NCBI GenBank assembly: GCA_013696905.1
Contig: JACCXP010000135.1
Span: forward strand, 1 to 8,473
Source: Thermoleophilaceae bacterium
GTDB lineage: Bacteria; Actinomycetota; Thermoleophilia; Solirubrobacterales; Thermoleophilaceae
DNA: 8,473 bases
Direction: 5' to 3'
In this document: one piece after another, positions 1 to 5,960 of the stretch
Numbering within the stretch: position 1 is the first letter of the stretch
Layout of the letters: every line of letters starts with the position of its first letter
Program-made: the position numbers and the translations under genes
Notes under the pieces: model-generated
Seen by the model: only the letters and a program-made list of their open reading frames with translations
The model's database searches: none
Told to the model about the DNA's origin: nothing

Positions 1-1
1 C

Positions 2-1597
2 CTCTCGGCCGTCGCCGGCGAGTTGCGCAGCGGCGCGCCGACGGCGCCCGCGCGCCTCGACCGCCCGCCACGCGCGGAGCTCGGCGACTACTCCACCAAC
101 CTTCCGCTGCTGCTCGCCGGCTCGATCGGCGATTCCCCGCGAGCGGTTGCCGAGCGCCTGGGAGCGCTGCTGTCAGAGCGCCTCGGCGCCGACCTCGAGC
201 GCGTCGAGGTGGCAGGGCCGGGCTTCCTCAACCTGTTCATGGCCGCAACCTGGTGGCGTCGTGCGGCAGGCGACACTCTCAAAGCGGGCGCCTCGTTCGG
301 CGCCGGCGGCGCACAGCCGCCAGAGCGGATGCTGCTCGAGTTCGTGAGCGCGAACCCGACCGGTCCGCTGACGGTCGCATCCGGGCGCCACGCCGCCTAC
401 GGCGACTCGCTCGCTCGCATCCTCGGGTTCCACGGGCACGCGGTCGAGGGCGAGTACTACGTCAACGACCAGGGCGGTCAGATCGATCGCTTCGCGGAGT
501 CCATCCGCGCCCGCGCGCGCGGGGAGGAGCCCCCCGAGGACGGCTACAAGGGCGCCTACGTGATCGAGCTCGCCCGCCGGATCGAGGGCGCCGATGAGCT
601 CGAGCTCGACGAGCTGGCGCGGCTCGGGGTCGCGTCGATGGTTGAGGAGATCCAGGCGACCCTCGACCGCGCCCACGTCTCGCACGAGCGCTTCTTCTCG
701 GAGCGCTCGCTGCACGAGAGCGGCGCGCTCGACCGCACGCTGGGGCTGCTCGAGGAGCGCGGCGCGCTCTACCGGCACGAGCACGCGCTGTGGCTGCGAA
801 CCAGCGCCTACGGCGACGACAAGGACCGCGTCCTGCGCCGCTCGAACGGCGAGCTGACGTACTTCGCGTCCGACATCGCATATCACGAGGAGAAGCGCGC
901 ACGCGGCTTCGATCGCCTGATCGACGTCCTCGGCGCCGACCATCACGGCTACGTACGCCGCATGCTCGCGGCATGGCAGGCGCTCGGCGGCGACCCCGAG
1001 CGATTCGAGCTCGTGATCATGCAGCTCGTCAACCTGCTCGAGCGCGGCCAGCGCGTCCAGATGTCAAAGCGCGGCGGCGAGTTCGTGACCCTCGACGAGC
1101 TGATCGAGGACATCGGCGTCGACGCCGTGCGCTTCTTCCTCGTGCAGCGAAGCCACGAGACGACGCTCGACCTCGACCTCGCGCTCGCGCGCGCCCAGAG
1201 CCAGGACAACCCCGTCTACTACGTCCAGTACGCGCACGCCCGCATCGCCTCGATCCTGCGCAACGCGGGCGCCGAGCGCGTGCGCGAGGCGCTCGACGCC
1301 AACCTGACCCGCTCGAGTGGCGACCTCCACCCCTCGGAGCTCGGTCTGCTCAAGCGCCTGCTCGAGCTGCCGGCCGAGGTCGCGGTGGCCGCAGAGCGGC
1401 GCGCGCCGCACCGGATCGCCGCCTACGCGCACGAGGCGGCGCAGGACTTCTCGGCCTTCTATCGCGACTGCCGCGTCGTCGGGGCGGCAGAGGACGGCGG
1501 CGACGAGATCTTCCGGATCGCCCTCTGCGTGCACGCCGGGCGCGTGATCGCGACCGCGCTCGAGCTGCTGGGGGTCTCTGCGCCCGAGCAGATGTAG
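2..1597 (+). CDS. argS: Arginyl-tRNA synthetase, 5' end outside the window
   Basis: Class I aminoacyl-tRNA synthetase that charges tRNA-Arg with arginine in the cytoplasm. The frame is open from base 2, and the residues before the in-frame TTG at 23 (LSAVAGEL) fit the family N-terminal add-on domain, so the true start is probably about ten codons upstream of the window. Order of parts: the N-terminal tRNA-binding domain with GDYSTN (about 83-100); the catalytic core with FVSANPTGPL (from about 338); the place of the HIGH motif, read here as TVAS (371-382); the KMSKR-like loop, read as QMSKR (1058-1072); and the C-terminal DALR anticodon-binding domain, with RAQSQDNPVYYVQYAHARI near 1190-1250. 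The visible 531 residues plus the missing start fit a normal bacterial ArgS. The family assignment is secure; the altered HIGH motif is unusual and is treated as a finding. The stop TAG lies ten bases from the facing ccdA stop. Confidence 0.96.
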   Translation, partial: LSAVAGELRSGAPTAPARLDRPPRAELGDYSTNLPLLLAGSIGDSPRAVAERLGALLSERLGADLERVEVAGPGFLNLFMAATWWRRAAGDTLKAGASFGAGGAQPPERMLLEFVSANPTGPLTVASGRHAAYGDSLARILGFHGHAVEGEYYVNDQGGQIDRFAESIRARARGEEPPEDGYKGAYVIELARRIEGADELELDELARLGVASMVEEIQATLDRAHVSHERFFSERSLHESGALDRTLGLLEERGALYRHEHALWLRTSAYGDDKDRVLRRSNGELTYFASDIAYHEEKRARGFDRLIDVLGADHHGYVRRMLAAWQALGGDPERFELVIMQLVNLLERGQRVQMSKRGGEFVTLDELIEDIGVDAVRFFLVQRSHETTLDLDLALARAQSQDNPVYYVQYAHARIASILRNAGAERVREALDANLTRSSGDLHPSELGLLKRLLELPAEVAVAAERRAPHRIAAYAHEAAQDFSAFYRDCRVVGAAEDGGDEIFRIALCVHAGRVIATALELLGVSAPEQM

Positions 1598-1612
1598 GCG
1601 CGCCCGCCTACA
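1593..1612. terminator. Symmetric hairpin spanning the facing argS and ccdA stop codons
   Basis: TGTAGGCG (1593-1600) and CGCCTACA (1605-1612) are perfect 8-base inverted arms around a 4-base loop. The left arm carries the argS TAG and the right arm carries the ccdA stop (CTA on this strand). It can fold in either transcript, so it could be a bidirectional terminator or 3'-end stabiliser for the two convergent units. There is no T-run on either side, so it is not a canonical intrinsic terminator. Confidence 0.5.
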
Positions 1613-2348
1613 GCTCCGAGAAGAGGTTGATCCCGAGGCGGTCCATCGCGGCCAGCGCCTCGCCGTTCAGCCGCGTCAGCTCGTTCGTGTAGAGGAGCAC
1701 GCCCATGGCGATCAACACGACCCCGGAGATAACAGTGATCGCCCCGTAGTGGTCGCGAAAGAACCGAAAGACGCCGGTCACCCGCGAGAAGGCGAGCGCG
1801 CTGAGAATGAACGGCACCGCCAGCCCGGCCGCGTAGGCGGCGAGCAGGACGCCGCCCTCGCCGACCGTCGAGCGCGTGCTAGCCGCAGTCAGGATCGCGC
1901 CGAGCGTGGGCCCCGTGCAGGGCAGCCATGCGATCGCAAAGGCGAGCCCGGCGATCACGGGCCCGCCCGTGGCGGCGCGCTCGCCGAGCCCGCGTGGGCG
2001 CCAGTCGCGGCGCAGGCGCGGCACGACCAGGGTCAGGATGAACAGCACGCCCATCAGCGCGATCACGACGCCCGCGACTTGGCGCAGGGTCTGGCGGTGC
2101 TCGAGCAGCAGCGCTCCGAGGCCGGTCGCCGTCATGCCGAGCGCGACGAACATCACCGTGAAGGAGAGGCAGAAGAGCAGCGCCGGGCCGAGCACGCGCG
2201 CGCGGCCGCGCCCGTCGCGTAGCTCGGTGACCGAGACGCCGGAGATCGCCGACAGGTAGCCGGGCACGAGTGGCAGCACGCAGGGCGAGACGAACGACAC
2301 GAGCCCCACGAGGAAGGCGGCCGCGATGCCCGTGTCGACGCCGCTCAC
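1608..2348 (-). CDS. ccdA: CcdA-type cytochrome c biogenesis membrane protein
   Basis: Integral membrane thiol-disulfide carrier of the CcdA/DsbD-beta family. It passes electrons from cytoplasmic thioredoxin across the membrane to extracytoplasmic thioredoxin-like proteins, keeping apocytochrome c cysteines reduced. The 246-residue product is of usual size with about six hydrophobic segments. It has the two hallmark cysteines: SFVSPCVLPLVPGY (Cys23, helix 1) and IAWLPCTGPTLG (Cys144, fourth hydrophobic segment). I chose the GTG at 2348 because the frame upstream overlaps ccmH and is Arg/Ala-rich nonsense, while the first helix begins a few residues after this codon. It follows ccmH by 7 bases, without a strong ribosome site, which suggests translational coupling. 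It is the last gene of the resA-ccmH-ccdA operon. The C-terminal tail after the last helix (LNGEALAAMDRLGINLFSEL) is short and soluble. Confidence 0.93.
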   Translation of the reverse strand: MSGVDTGIAAAFLVGLVSFVSPCVLPLVPGYLSAISGVSVTELRDGRGRARVLGPALLFCLSFTVMFVALGMTATGLGALLLEHRQTLRQVAGVVIALMGVLFILTLVVPRLRRDWRPRGLGERAATGGPVIAGLAFAIAWLPCTGPTLGAILTAASTRSTVGEGGVLLAAYAAGLAVPFILSALAFSRVTGVFRFFRDHYGAITVISGVVLIAMGVLLYTNELTRLNGEALAAMDRLGINLFSEL

Positions 2349-2355
2349 AGGGTGC

Positions 2356-2856
2356 TCACAAGTCGTAGCGGGCGAGGTCCGCCTCGACCCGCGCCGAGCG
2401 CTCGCCCTCCGCCTCGCCGCTGTCGTCGCCCGCGGCCGGGTCGGCATCGCGATGGGGGCCGCCCGCGACGGCCGGCCGGCGCCTGCGCCAGCGCAGCGTC
2501 GCCGCCGCCACACCGGCGGTCGTAAGCAGCAGCATCAGCACGGGCACGAGCCAGGCGGCGCGACCTGCGCCCTCGTCCGCGGGCACAGCGAGCACGCTCG
2601 CGCCGAACTCCGCCGCGAGCGCCGCCTTGATCGCGGCCTTCGACTGGCAGCGCTCGACGAGCTCGACGATGAACTCGCGCTCGCGCCGCGCCTGGGGCGC
2701 TTCGATCGCGAGCGACAGCGGCGTGCCGCAGACCGGGCACATCACCTCGTCCTCGATGTCGGCGACGCTCGTCTGCGGGCATGCGGCGACGGCGACCGCG
2801 GCACCCGGCCCAAGCAGGGCGAGGGCCGCGATCAGTCCCGCGAGCGCGCGCCTCAT
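2356..2856 (-). CDS. ccmH: CcmH/CycL/NrfF-family cytochrome c maturation protein
   Basis: Membrane-anchored thiol protein that in cytochrome c maturation System I acts on the apocytochrome CXXCH cysteines before haem attachment. The 166-residue product has an N-terminal signal segment (about residues 1-25, MRRALAGLIAALALLG), the CcmH core with VMCPVCGTPLSLAIEAPQA (Cys40 and Cys43, the family LRCxxC motif), a helical stretch (REFIVELVERC), one membrane helix (about 101-121), then RWRRRR and an acidic, disordered cytoplasmic tail. The ATG at 2856 overlaps the upstream stop as ATGA, so it is coupled to the thioredoxin-like gene. Cys26 and Cys70 are additional cysteines. Finding CcmH beside CcdA and a TlpA/ResA protein mixes parts usually assigned to System I and System II; no CcmF or ResB partner is visible here. 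Confidence 0.9.
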   Translation of the reverse strand: MRRALAGLIAALALLGPGAAVAVAACPQTSVADIEDEVMCPVCGTPLSLAIEAPQARREREFIVELVERCQSKAAIKAALAAEFGASVLAVPADEGAGRAAWLVPVLMLLLTTAGVAAATLRWRRRRPAVAGGPHRDADPAAGDDSGEAEGERSARVEADLARYDL

Positions 2857-3407
2857 ACGCGCTCCTCGAGCAGAGGCATGACCTGCCGGCGAAAGAAGTC
2901 GTCGTCGACGGGCCCGCGCACCAGGGCTACCACCCGTCCGGCGCGGTCGATCAGGATCGTCTCGGGATAGGCCGCCACGCCGAACTCGCCCTGGGTGTTG
3001 GCGTCGGTGTCGCGGACGATCGGATACGACAGCCCGAGCTCCTTGACGAACTCGCGCGCGTCGTCTGACACGTCGAGCACGTCGACGCCGAGGACGGTGC
3101 CGCCGCGCGGACCGATCCGCCTGTGCCAGCGCTCGAGCAGCGGCGACTCCTGGCGGCAGGGCTCGCACCAAGAGGCCCAGTAGTTGAGAACGACGACCTG
3201 ACCTTTGAGCTCGGCGAGCGAGGTCTGACCGCGCCCGTCGAGGCGCGGCAGGGCGATCGACGGGGCCGCCACGCGCTCGCCGCCGGCGAGCTTGACGTCG
3301 AGGGCGCGGTCGGGCTGGGCGGCTGCGAGTCCATAGGCCAGCAGCGCCAGCAGGGCGAGCACCCCGACGCAGACGGCGAGGGGGAGGGGCGAGAGGACGC
3401 GCTTCAT
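2853..3407 (-). CDS. resA: TlpA/ResA/CcmG-like membrane-anchored thioredoxin
   Basis: Extracytoplasmic thiol-disulfide oxidoreductase of the AhpC/TSA-TlpA group, expected to be recharged by CcdA and to reduce apocytochrome c or CcmH. The 184-residue product starts with an uncleaved-looking membrane anchor (about residues 8-30, LPLAVCVGVLALLALLAYGL). It is followed by the entry strand APSIALPRLDGRG, the active site WASWCEPCRQE (Cys81, Cys84) and the cis-proline loop AAYPETILID (Pro148). ATG 3407 is the start that places the hydrophobic anchor at the N-terminus; upstream sequence in this frame would run antisense through the tRNA. It is first in the operon and its stop overlaps the ccmH start by four bases. 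ResA, CcmG and generic TlpA proteins cannot be separated from sequence alone, so the symbol is approximate. Confidence 0.88.
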   Translation of the reverse strand: MKRVLSPLPLAVCVGVLALLALLAYGLAAAQPDRALDVKLAGGERVAAPSIALPRLDGRGQTSLAELKGQVVVLNYWASWCEPCRQESPLLERWHRRIGPRGGTVLGVDVLDVSDDAREFVKELGLSYPIVRDTDANTQGEFGVAAYPETILIDRAGRVVALVRGPVDDDFFRRQVMPLLEERV

Positions 3408-3429
3408 CGGCTTGAGACAAGGGTAGAGC

Positions 3430-3445
3430 GACGCCCTCGGGCGTC
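3430..3445. promoter_or_regulatory. Perfect inverted repeat in the spacer between the cytochrome operon and tRNA-Gly
   Basis: GACGCCC (3430-3436) and GGGCGTC (3439-3445) form 7-base perfect arms with a 2-base centre. The element lies 23 bases upstream of the resA-like start and 37 bases upstream of the tRNA, inside the 75-base divergent spacer. It could be an operator for either unit or a GC-rich accident. I recognise no known regulator motif. Confidence 0.3.
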
Positions 3446-3467
3446 CGTGCCCGCCGCCGCGCAGAGG

Positions 3468-3473
3468 TACAAT
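3468..3473 (+). promoter_or_regulatory. Candidate -10 box for tRNA-Gly
   Basis: TACAAT matches the sigma-70 -10 consensus at five of six bases and sits 9 bases before the mature tRNA, predicting a start around 3480 and a very short leader. No convincing -35 is present at 16-18 bases; the matching region overlaps the inverted repeat at 3430-3445. Confidence 0.45.
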
Positions 3474-3482
3474 CGCCGCCGC

Positions 3483-3555
3483 GCGGACGTAGCTCAGTTG
3501 GTAGAGCGCGAGCTTCCCAAGCTCGAGGTCGCGGGTTCGAGGCCCGTCGTCCGCT
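3483..3555 (+). tRNA. tRNA-Gly, anticodon CCC
   Basis: Full cloverleaf by eye. The 7-base acceptor stem GCGGACG/CGTCCGC pairs perfectly. The D stem is GCTC/GAGC with an AGTTGGTA loop. The anticodon stem CGAGC/GCTCG carries the loop TTCCCAA, giving anticodon CCC at 3516-3518, which reads GGG glycine codons. The variable loop is AGGTC, and the T arm GCGGG-TTCGAGG-CCCGT contains one G-T pair. The discriminator base is T, and no CCA follows (TCG), so CCA must be added after transcription. GGG is a plausible frequent glycine codon in so GC-rich a genome. Confidence 0.96.
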
Positions 3556-3635
3556 TCGGAGACCTCGCCTGGGAGCATGTACGTGCGCCGGGGCACCGGG
3601 CGCCGACGCTCGACCTCCCTGCTACAGGTGAGTCC

Positions 3636-4553
3636 ATGACGCCGCGACCCAACGTGCTCGCCGCCTCGGGCCTCGACCGCGCCCATCTCCTGAGGCGAGA
3701 CGCCGGCTGGCAGGCTGAGCGGTGGGCCGATCCCACGAGCCGCGTGCTCGCGGTTTCGGGCACCGACGTCGCAATCGTCGGCGACGACCCACCGCGCGCG
3801 GGGCCGACCTCGCCGACACGGCTCGCGCCGCTGCTCGACGGCGGACGCGCGCCCGTGTTCCTGGGGCTCGACGGCGTTGCCGCTTTCTTCGCGGCCGATA
3901 TCTCAGACTCGCCGCTCGACGATCGTGCGGCCGCACTCGCGCCCGGCCGGCTCGCCGGCTTGCGCGCGGTGGGGGCGCTCGTCTCCCAGCGCGAAGGCGG
4001 CTTGCTGGCCTACGCCGCGGCGATCGTCGCATGGCACCGCCGCCATGGCTTCTGTGGCCTCTGCGGCTGGCCGACGGAGGCGGCTGAGGCGGGCCATCTG
4101 CGCATCTGCGCGAATCCCGCGTGCCGAGCCAAGCACTTCCCGCGCACGGATCCGGTGGTCATCATGCTCGTGACGGACGGCGACCGCGCCCTGCTCGGTC
4201 GCCAGGCGGCTTGGCCCCCGGGCAGATACTCGGCGCTCGCCGGCTACGTCGAGCCGGGCGAGAGCATCGAGGAGGCGGTCGCGCGCGAGGTCGCCGAGGA
4301 GGCGGGCATCGCTGTCGGGGCCGTGACCTACCGCTCCTCGCAGCCGTGGCCGTTCCCGTCGTCGCTCATGCTCGGCTTCACCGCCAAGCTGGTCGGCAGC
4401 GCGGACGTCCGCTTCGACGACGACGAGCTGGAGGACGTGCGCTGGTTCGAGCGGGACGAGCTGCGCGAGGCCGCGCTCGCGGGTGACGTGCTGCTGCCGC
4501 CGCCGGTGGCGATCGCCCGGCGCCTGATCGAGGACTGGCTGGAGGACGTCTAG
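3636..4553 (+). CDS. nudC: NADH pyrophosphatase, NudC-type Nudix hydrolase
   Basis: Hydrolyses NAD(H) to NMN(H) and AMP, and in characterised relatives also removes the NAD cap from RNA 5' ends. Cytoplasmic, metal dependent. The 305-residue product shows an N-terminal variable domain; a four-cysteine zinc ribbon FCGLC...CANPAC (Cys140, 143, 158, 163); the Nudix box GYVEPGESIEEAVAREVAEEAGI (203-225), matching G-x5-E-x7-REUxEExGU exactly; and the NudC signature SQPWPFPSS (235-243), which separates NudC from other Nudix enzymes. I chose ATG 3636 because AGGTGAG lies just upstream (about 3626-3632) and because the longer open frame would run through the tRNA and antisense to the cytochrome operon. 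It starts 80 bases after tRNA-Gly on the same strand. Its stop is shared, as CTAG, with the facing DksA-like gene. Confidence 0.96.
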   Translation: MTPRPNVLAASGLDRAHLLRRDAGWQAERWADPTSRVLAVSGTDVAIVGDDPPRAGPTSPTRLAPLLDGGRAPVFLGLDGVAAFFAADISDSPLDDRAAALAPGRLAGLRAVGALVSQREGGLLAYAAAIVAWHRRHGFCGLCGWPTEAAEAGHLRICANPACRAKHFPRTDPVVIMLVTDGDRALLGRQAAWPPGRYSALAGYVEPGESIEEAVAREVAEEAGIAVGAVTYRSSQPWPFPSSLMLGFTAKLVGSADVRFDDDELEDVRWFERDELREAALAGDVLLPPPVAIARRLIEDWLEDV

Positions 4554-4888
4554 CGCTGTAGGCGAGCCTGCTCGGCGACCGTGCGCTCTGCCTGGGGCAT
4601 CGCCTCTAGGCGGCCGTCGGGGATCGGCTCACCGCTGTCTACAGACAGGCCGTAGGTGCCGTCCTCGAGCCGTTGCTCGGCGCGCTCGACGGCCGAGAGC
4701 TCCTCGCGCAGCGAGTCGGCCAGGCCCTCGTCGCGCTCGCGCTCGAACATCTCGCTGCCGGCGTCGCCGGGATGCTGGTCCAGGTTCGAGAGCTCCCCGT
4801 CAGGCTCGTCGATTCGCAGGCGCCTGAGCGCCTCCTCGATCCGCAGGCGCTCGGCGGCCAACAGCTCTCTTGCGCGGGCAGGCTCCAC
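4550..4888 (-). CDS. DksA/TraR-family protein lacking the zinc cysteines
   Basis: Relative of DksA/TraR/YteA proteins, which insert a coiled coil into the RNA polymerase secondary channel or act as general stress proteins. The 112 residues from GTG 4888 contain a charged helical N-terminal half (about 3-28), the acidic turn NLDQHPGDAGSEMFERERDEG (36-56), a second helix (57-76) and GTYG followed by the C-terminal finger region. In DksA the finger is CxxC-x17-CxxC. Here the same spacing is occupied by Ser82, Ser85, Thr103 and Glu106 (YGLSVDSG; ERTVAEQ), while the fold-marking RLEAMPQAE is kept, so a zinc-free fold is likely. It lies 49 bases downstream of the sigma factor gene on the same strand, so it may be cotranscribed. 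The start is uncertain: GTG 4888 sits inside a strong inverted repeat with no good ribosome site close by. A TTG nine codons further in is the main alternative. Confidence 0.82.
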   Translation of the reverse strand: MEPARARELLAAERLRIEEALRRLRIDEPDGELSNLDQHPGDAGSEMFERERDEGLADSLREELSAVERAEQRLEDGTYGLSVDSGEPIPDGRLEAMPQAERTVAEQARLQR

Positions 4889-4920
4889 GCGGCGGAGTCT
4901 AGGCGCCTCCCGCCGCGTGG
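4885..4920. promoter_or_regulatory. 11-bp perfect hairpin overlapping the start of the DksA-like gene
   Basis: CCACGCGGCGG (4885-4895) and CCGCCGCGTGG (4910-4920) are perfect 11-base inverted arms around a 14-base loop that itself contains the palindrome AGGCGCCT (4901-4908). It fills most of the gap between the sigma gene and the DksA-like gene, and its arm includes the proposed GTG start (4886-4888). With no T-run it is unlikely to be a simple terminator. It may instead limit translation of the downstream gene or act as a processing or attenuation signal. Confidence 0.5.
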
Positions 4921-4937
4921 TCCCGATACTGCTCTGG

Positions 4938-5786
4938 CTAGGCCGCCTCGCGCAGCGTCGCGAGCTCGCCGTCACGCGCGAGCTGCTCGAGCGCGTCCTG
5001 CTCCAGCTGGCGCACGCGCTCGGCCGAGATGCCGAGCCGGCGACCGGTCTCCTTGAGCGGAGTCGGATCCTCGCCGTCGACGCCGTAGCGCAGTCGCACG
5101 ACCTCGCGGACGCGATCCGGCAGCTGGGCCAGGGCCTTCGAGACGATCTGTCCCTCGGCTTCCGAGTAGAGCTCCTCGTCGGGTGTCGGCTGGTCCGCAG
5201 CGATCATGTCGCCGAGCGCTGCGTCTCCGTCCTCGCCGATCTGCTGGTCGAGCGAGGACAGCGGGCGATCCGCCGCGCGGATCTCGATCACCTGATCGAG
5301 CGGCATCTCGACCGCCTCCGCGATCTCCTCGTCGCTCGGCTCGCGCCCGAGCTTGACGCTCAGCTCGCGCTCGGCTCGTCCGATACTGCGTGCCCGCTGC
5401 CCGATGTGCACGGGCAGGCGGATCGTGCGCCCGGAGTTGCCGAGCCCGCGCTGAATCGCCTGACGGATCCAGAGCGTGCCGTAGGTCGAGAACTTGTAGC
5501 CACGCCGCCAGTCGAACTTCTCGACCGCGCGGATCAGCCCGAGCATGCCCTCCTGGACGAGGTCGCCCAGGGGCAGGCCCTGACCCTGGTACTTGCGCGC
5601 GACCGACACGACGAGGCGCAGGTTCGAGTTGATCATGCGATCCTTCGCCGCGACGCTGCCGCGCTCGATCCGCTTGGCCAGGTCGATCTCCTCCGCGGCG
5701 GTGAGCAGCGGATAGCGCCGCGCCTCGCGGAAGAAGACCTGCAGCGAGTCGGCGGTCAGGTCGGGCGCTTGGACCTGCTCGGCCAC
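4938..5786 (-). CDS. RpoD-family RNA polymerase sigma factor, short form without region 1.1
   Basis: Sigma-70 family factor that directs RNA polymerase to -10/-35 promoters. The 282 residues hold region 1.2 (about 12-45, DSLQVFFREARRYPLLTAAEE); region 2 (about 50-120), with the rpoD signature DLVQEGMLGLIRAVEKFD and the melting segment FSTYGTLWIRQAI; region 3 (about 125-200); and region 4 (about 213-270), with the helix-turn-helix LGISAERVRQLEQDALEQL. Region 1.1 and the long N-terminal extension of principal actinobacterial sigma factors are absent, so this resembles a group 2 (primary-like) factor. In region 2.3 the usual Trp-Trp pair reads Leu105-Trp106. GTG 5786 is the first accepted start codon, but its ribosome site is weak. 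The frame stays open and protein-like 18 codons further upstream to a purine-rich AAGAAGAGGG, so the true N-terminus may be longer. A consensus promoter lies about 95 bases upstream. Confidence 0.93.
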   Translation of the reverse strand: MAEQVQAPDLTADSLQVFFREARRYPLLTAAEEIDLAKRIERGSVAAKDRMINSNLRLVVSVARKYQGQGLPLGDLVQEGMLGLIRAVEKFDWRRGYKFSTYGTLWIRQAIQRGLGNSGRTIRLPVHIGQRARSIGRAERELSVKLGREPSDEEIAEAVEMPLDQVIEIRAADRPLSSLDQQIGEDGDAALGDMIAADQPTPDEELYSEAEGQIVSKALAQLPDRVREVVRLRYGVDGEDPTPLKETGRRLGISAERVRQLEQDALEQLARDGELATLREAA

Positions 5787-5861
5787 GGGTGCGTCCGGGT
5801 CCGGCAGGCGGGGTTGCTTATCTAGTGTTGCCGTAGTGATCCCTCTTCTTCACGTTCTAAG

Positions 5862-5878
5862 GTTCGAGTTATGTCGAA
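5862..5878 (-). promoter_or_regulatory. Putative ArsR operator at the sigma-factor transcription start
   Basis: Read on the minus strand this is TTCGACATAACTCGAAC: inverted arms TTCGA/TCGAA separated by six bases. It abuts the TATAAT box and so covers the predicted start of transcription, a repressor position. The same dyad with the same spacing and the same inner AAC stands directly before the neighbouring arsR gene (6275-6291), differing only in three spacer bases. That it binds the ArsR protein is inference. Confidence 0.55.
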
Positions 5879-5907
5879 ATTATAGCCCGGATTCGTTGTC
5901 CTGGCAA
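5879..5907 (-). promoter_or_regulatory. Near-consensus sigma-70 promoter of the sigma-factor gene
   Basis: On the minus strand TTGCCA (5907-5902), a 17-base spacer and TATAAT (5884-5879) form an almost ideal housekeeping promoter, with start of transcription expected near 5872. It points at the sigma gene, leaving a leader of about 86 bases to GTG 5786, or about 32 bases to the possible upstream start near 5840. It is the strongest promoter in the window. Confidence 0.8.
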
Positions 5908-5933
5908 GGGCCCTAACCCGACAAACGCGCCGA

Positions 5934-5954
5934 GTTACGGCCAACGGCCATAAC
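5934..5954 (-). terminator. Stem-loop just after the arsR stop
   Basis: In the arsR transcript, GTTATGGCC and GGCCGTAAC pair over nine positions (one G-U) around a GTT loop, starting six bases past the stop codon. It lies between arsR and the sigma promoter and would insulate the two. There is no immediate U-run, only TTTG about 14 bases later, so efficiency as an intrinsic terminator is uncertain. Confidence 0.5.
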
Positions 5955-5960
5955 CACTGG

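Noticed and set aside
23..25. TTG at 23 as the argS start
   Set aside because: The residues before it fit the ArgS N-terminal domain and the frame is open to the window edge, so the gene is simply cut by the window.
173..946. Long minus-strand frame through argS, and similar long antisense frames through nudC, sigma and nirA
   Set aside because: They are shadows of GC-rich codons, have no family likeness and lie opposite clearly recognised genes.
3123..3635. Long in-frame upstream extension of nudC
   Set aside because: It would run through tRNA-Gly and antisense to the resA-like gene. ATG 3636 has a ribosome site and matches the family N-terminus.
5622..5630. Third copy of the operator half GTTCGAGTT inside the sigma gene
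   Set aside because: It encodes Asn-Ser-Asn in the conserved NSNLRLV segment and lacks the TCGAA partner arm, so it is coding coincidence.
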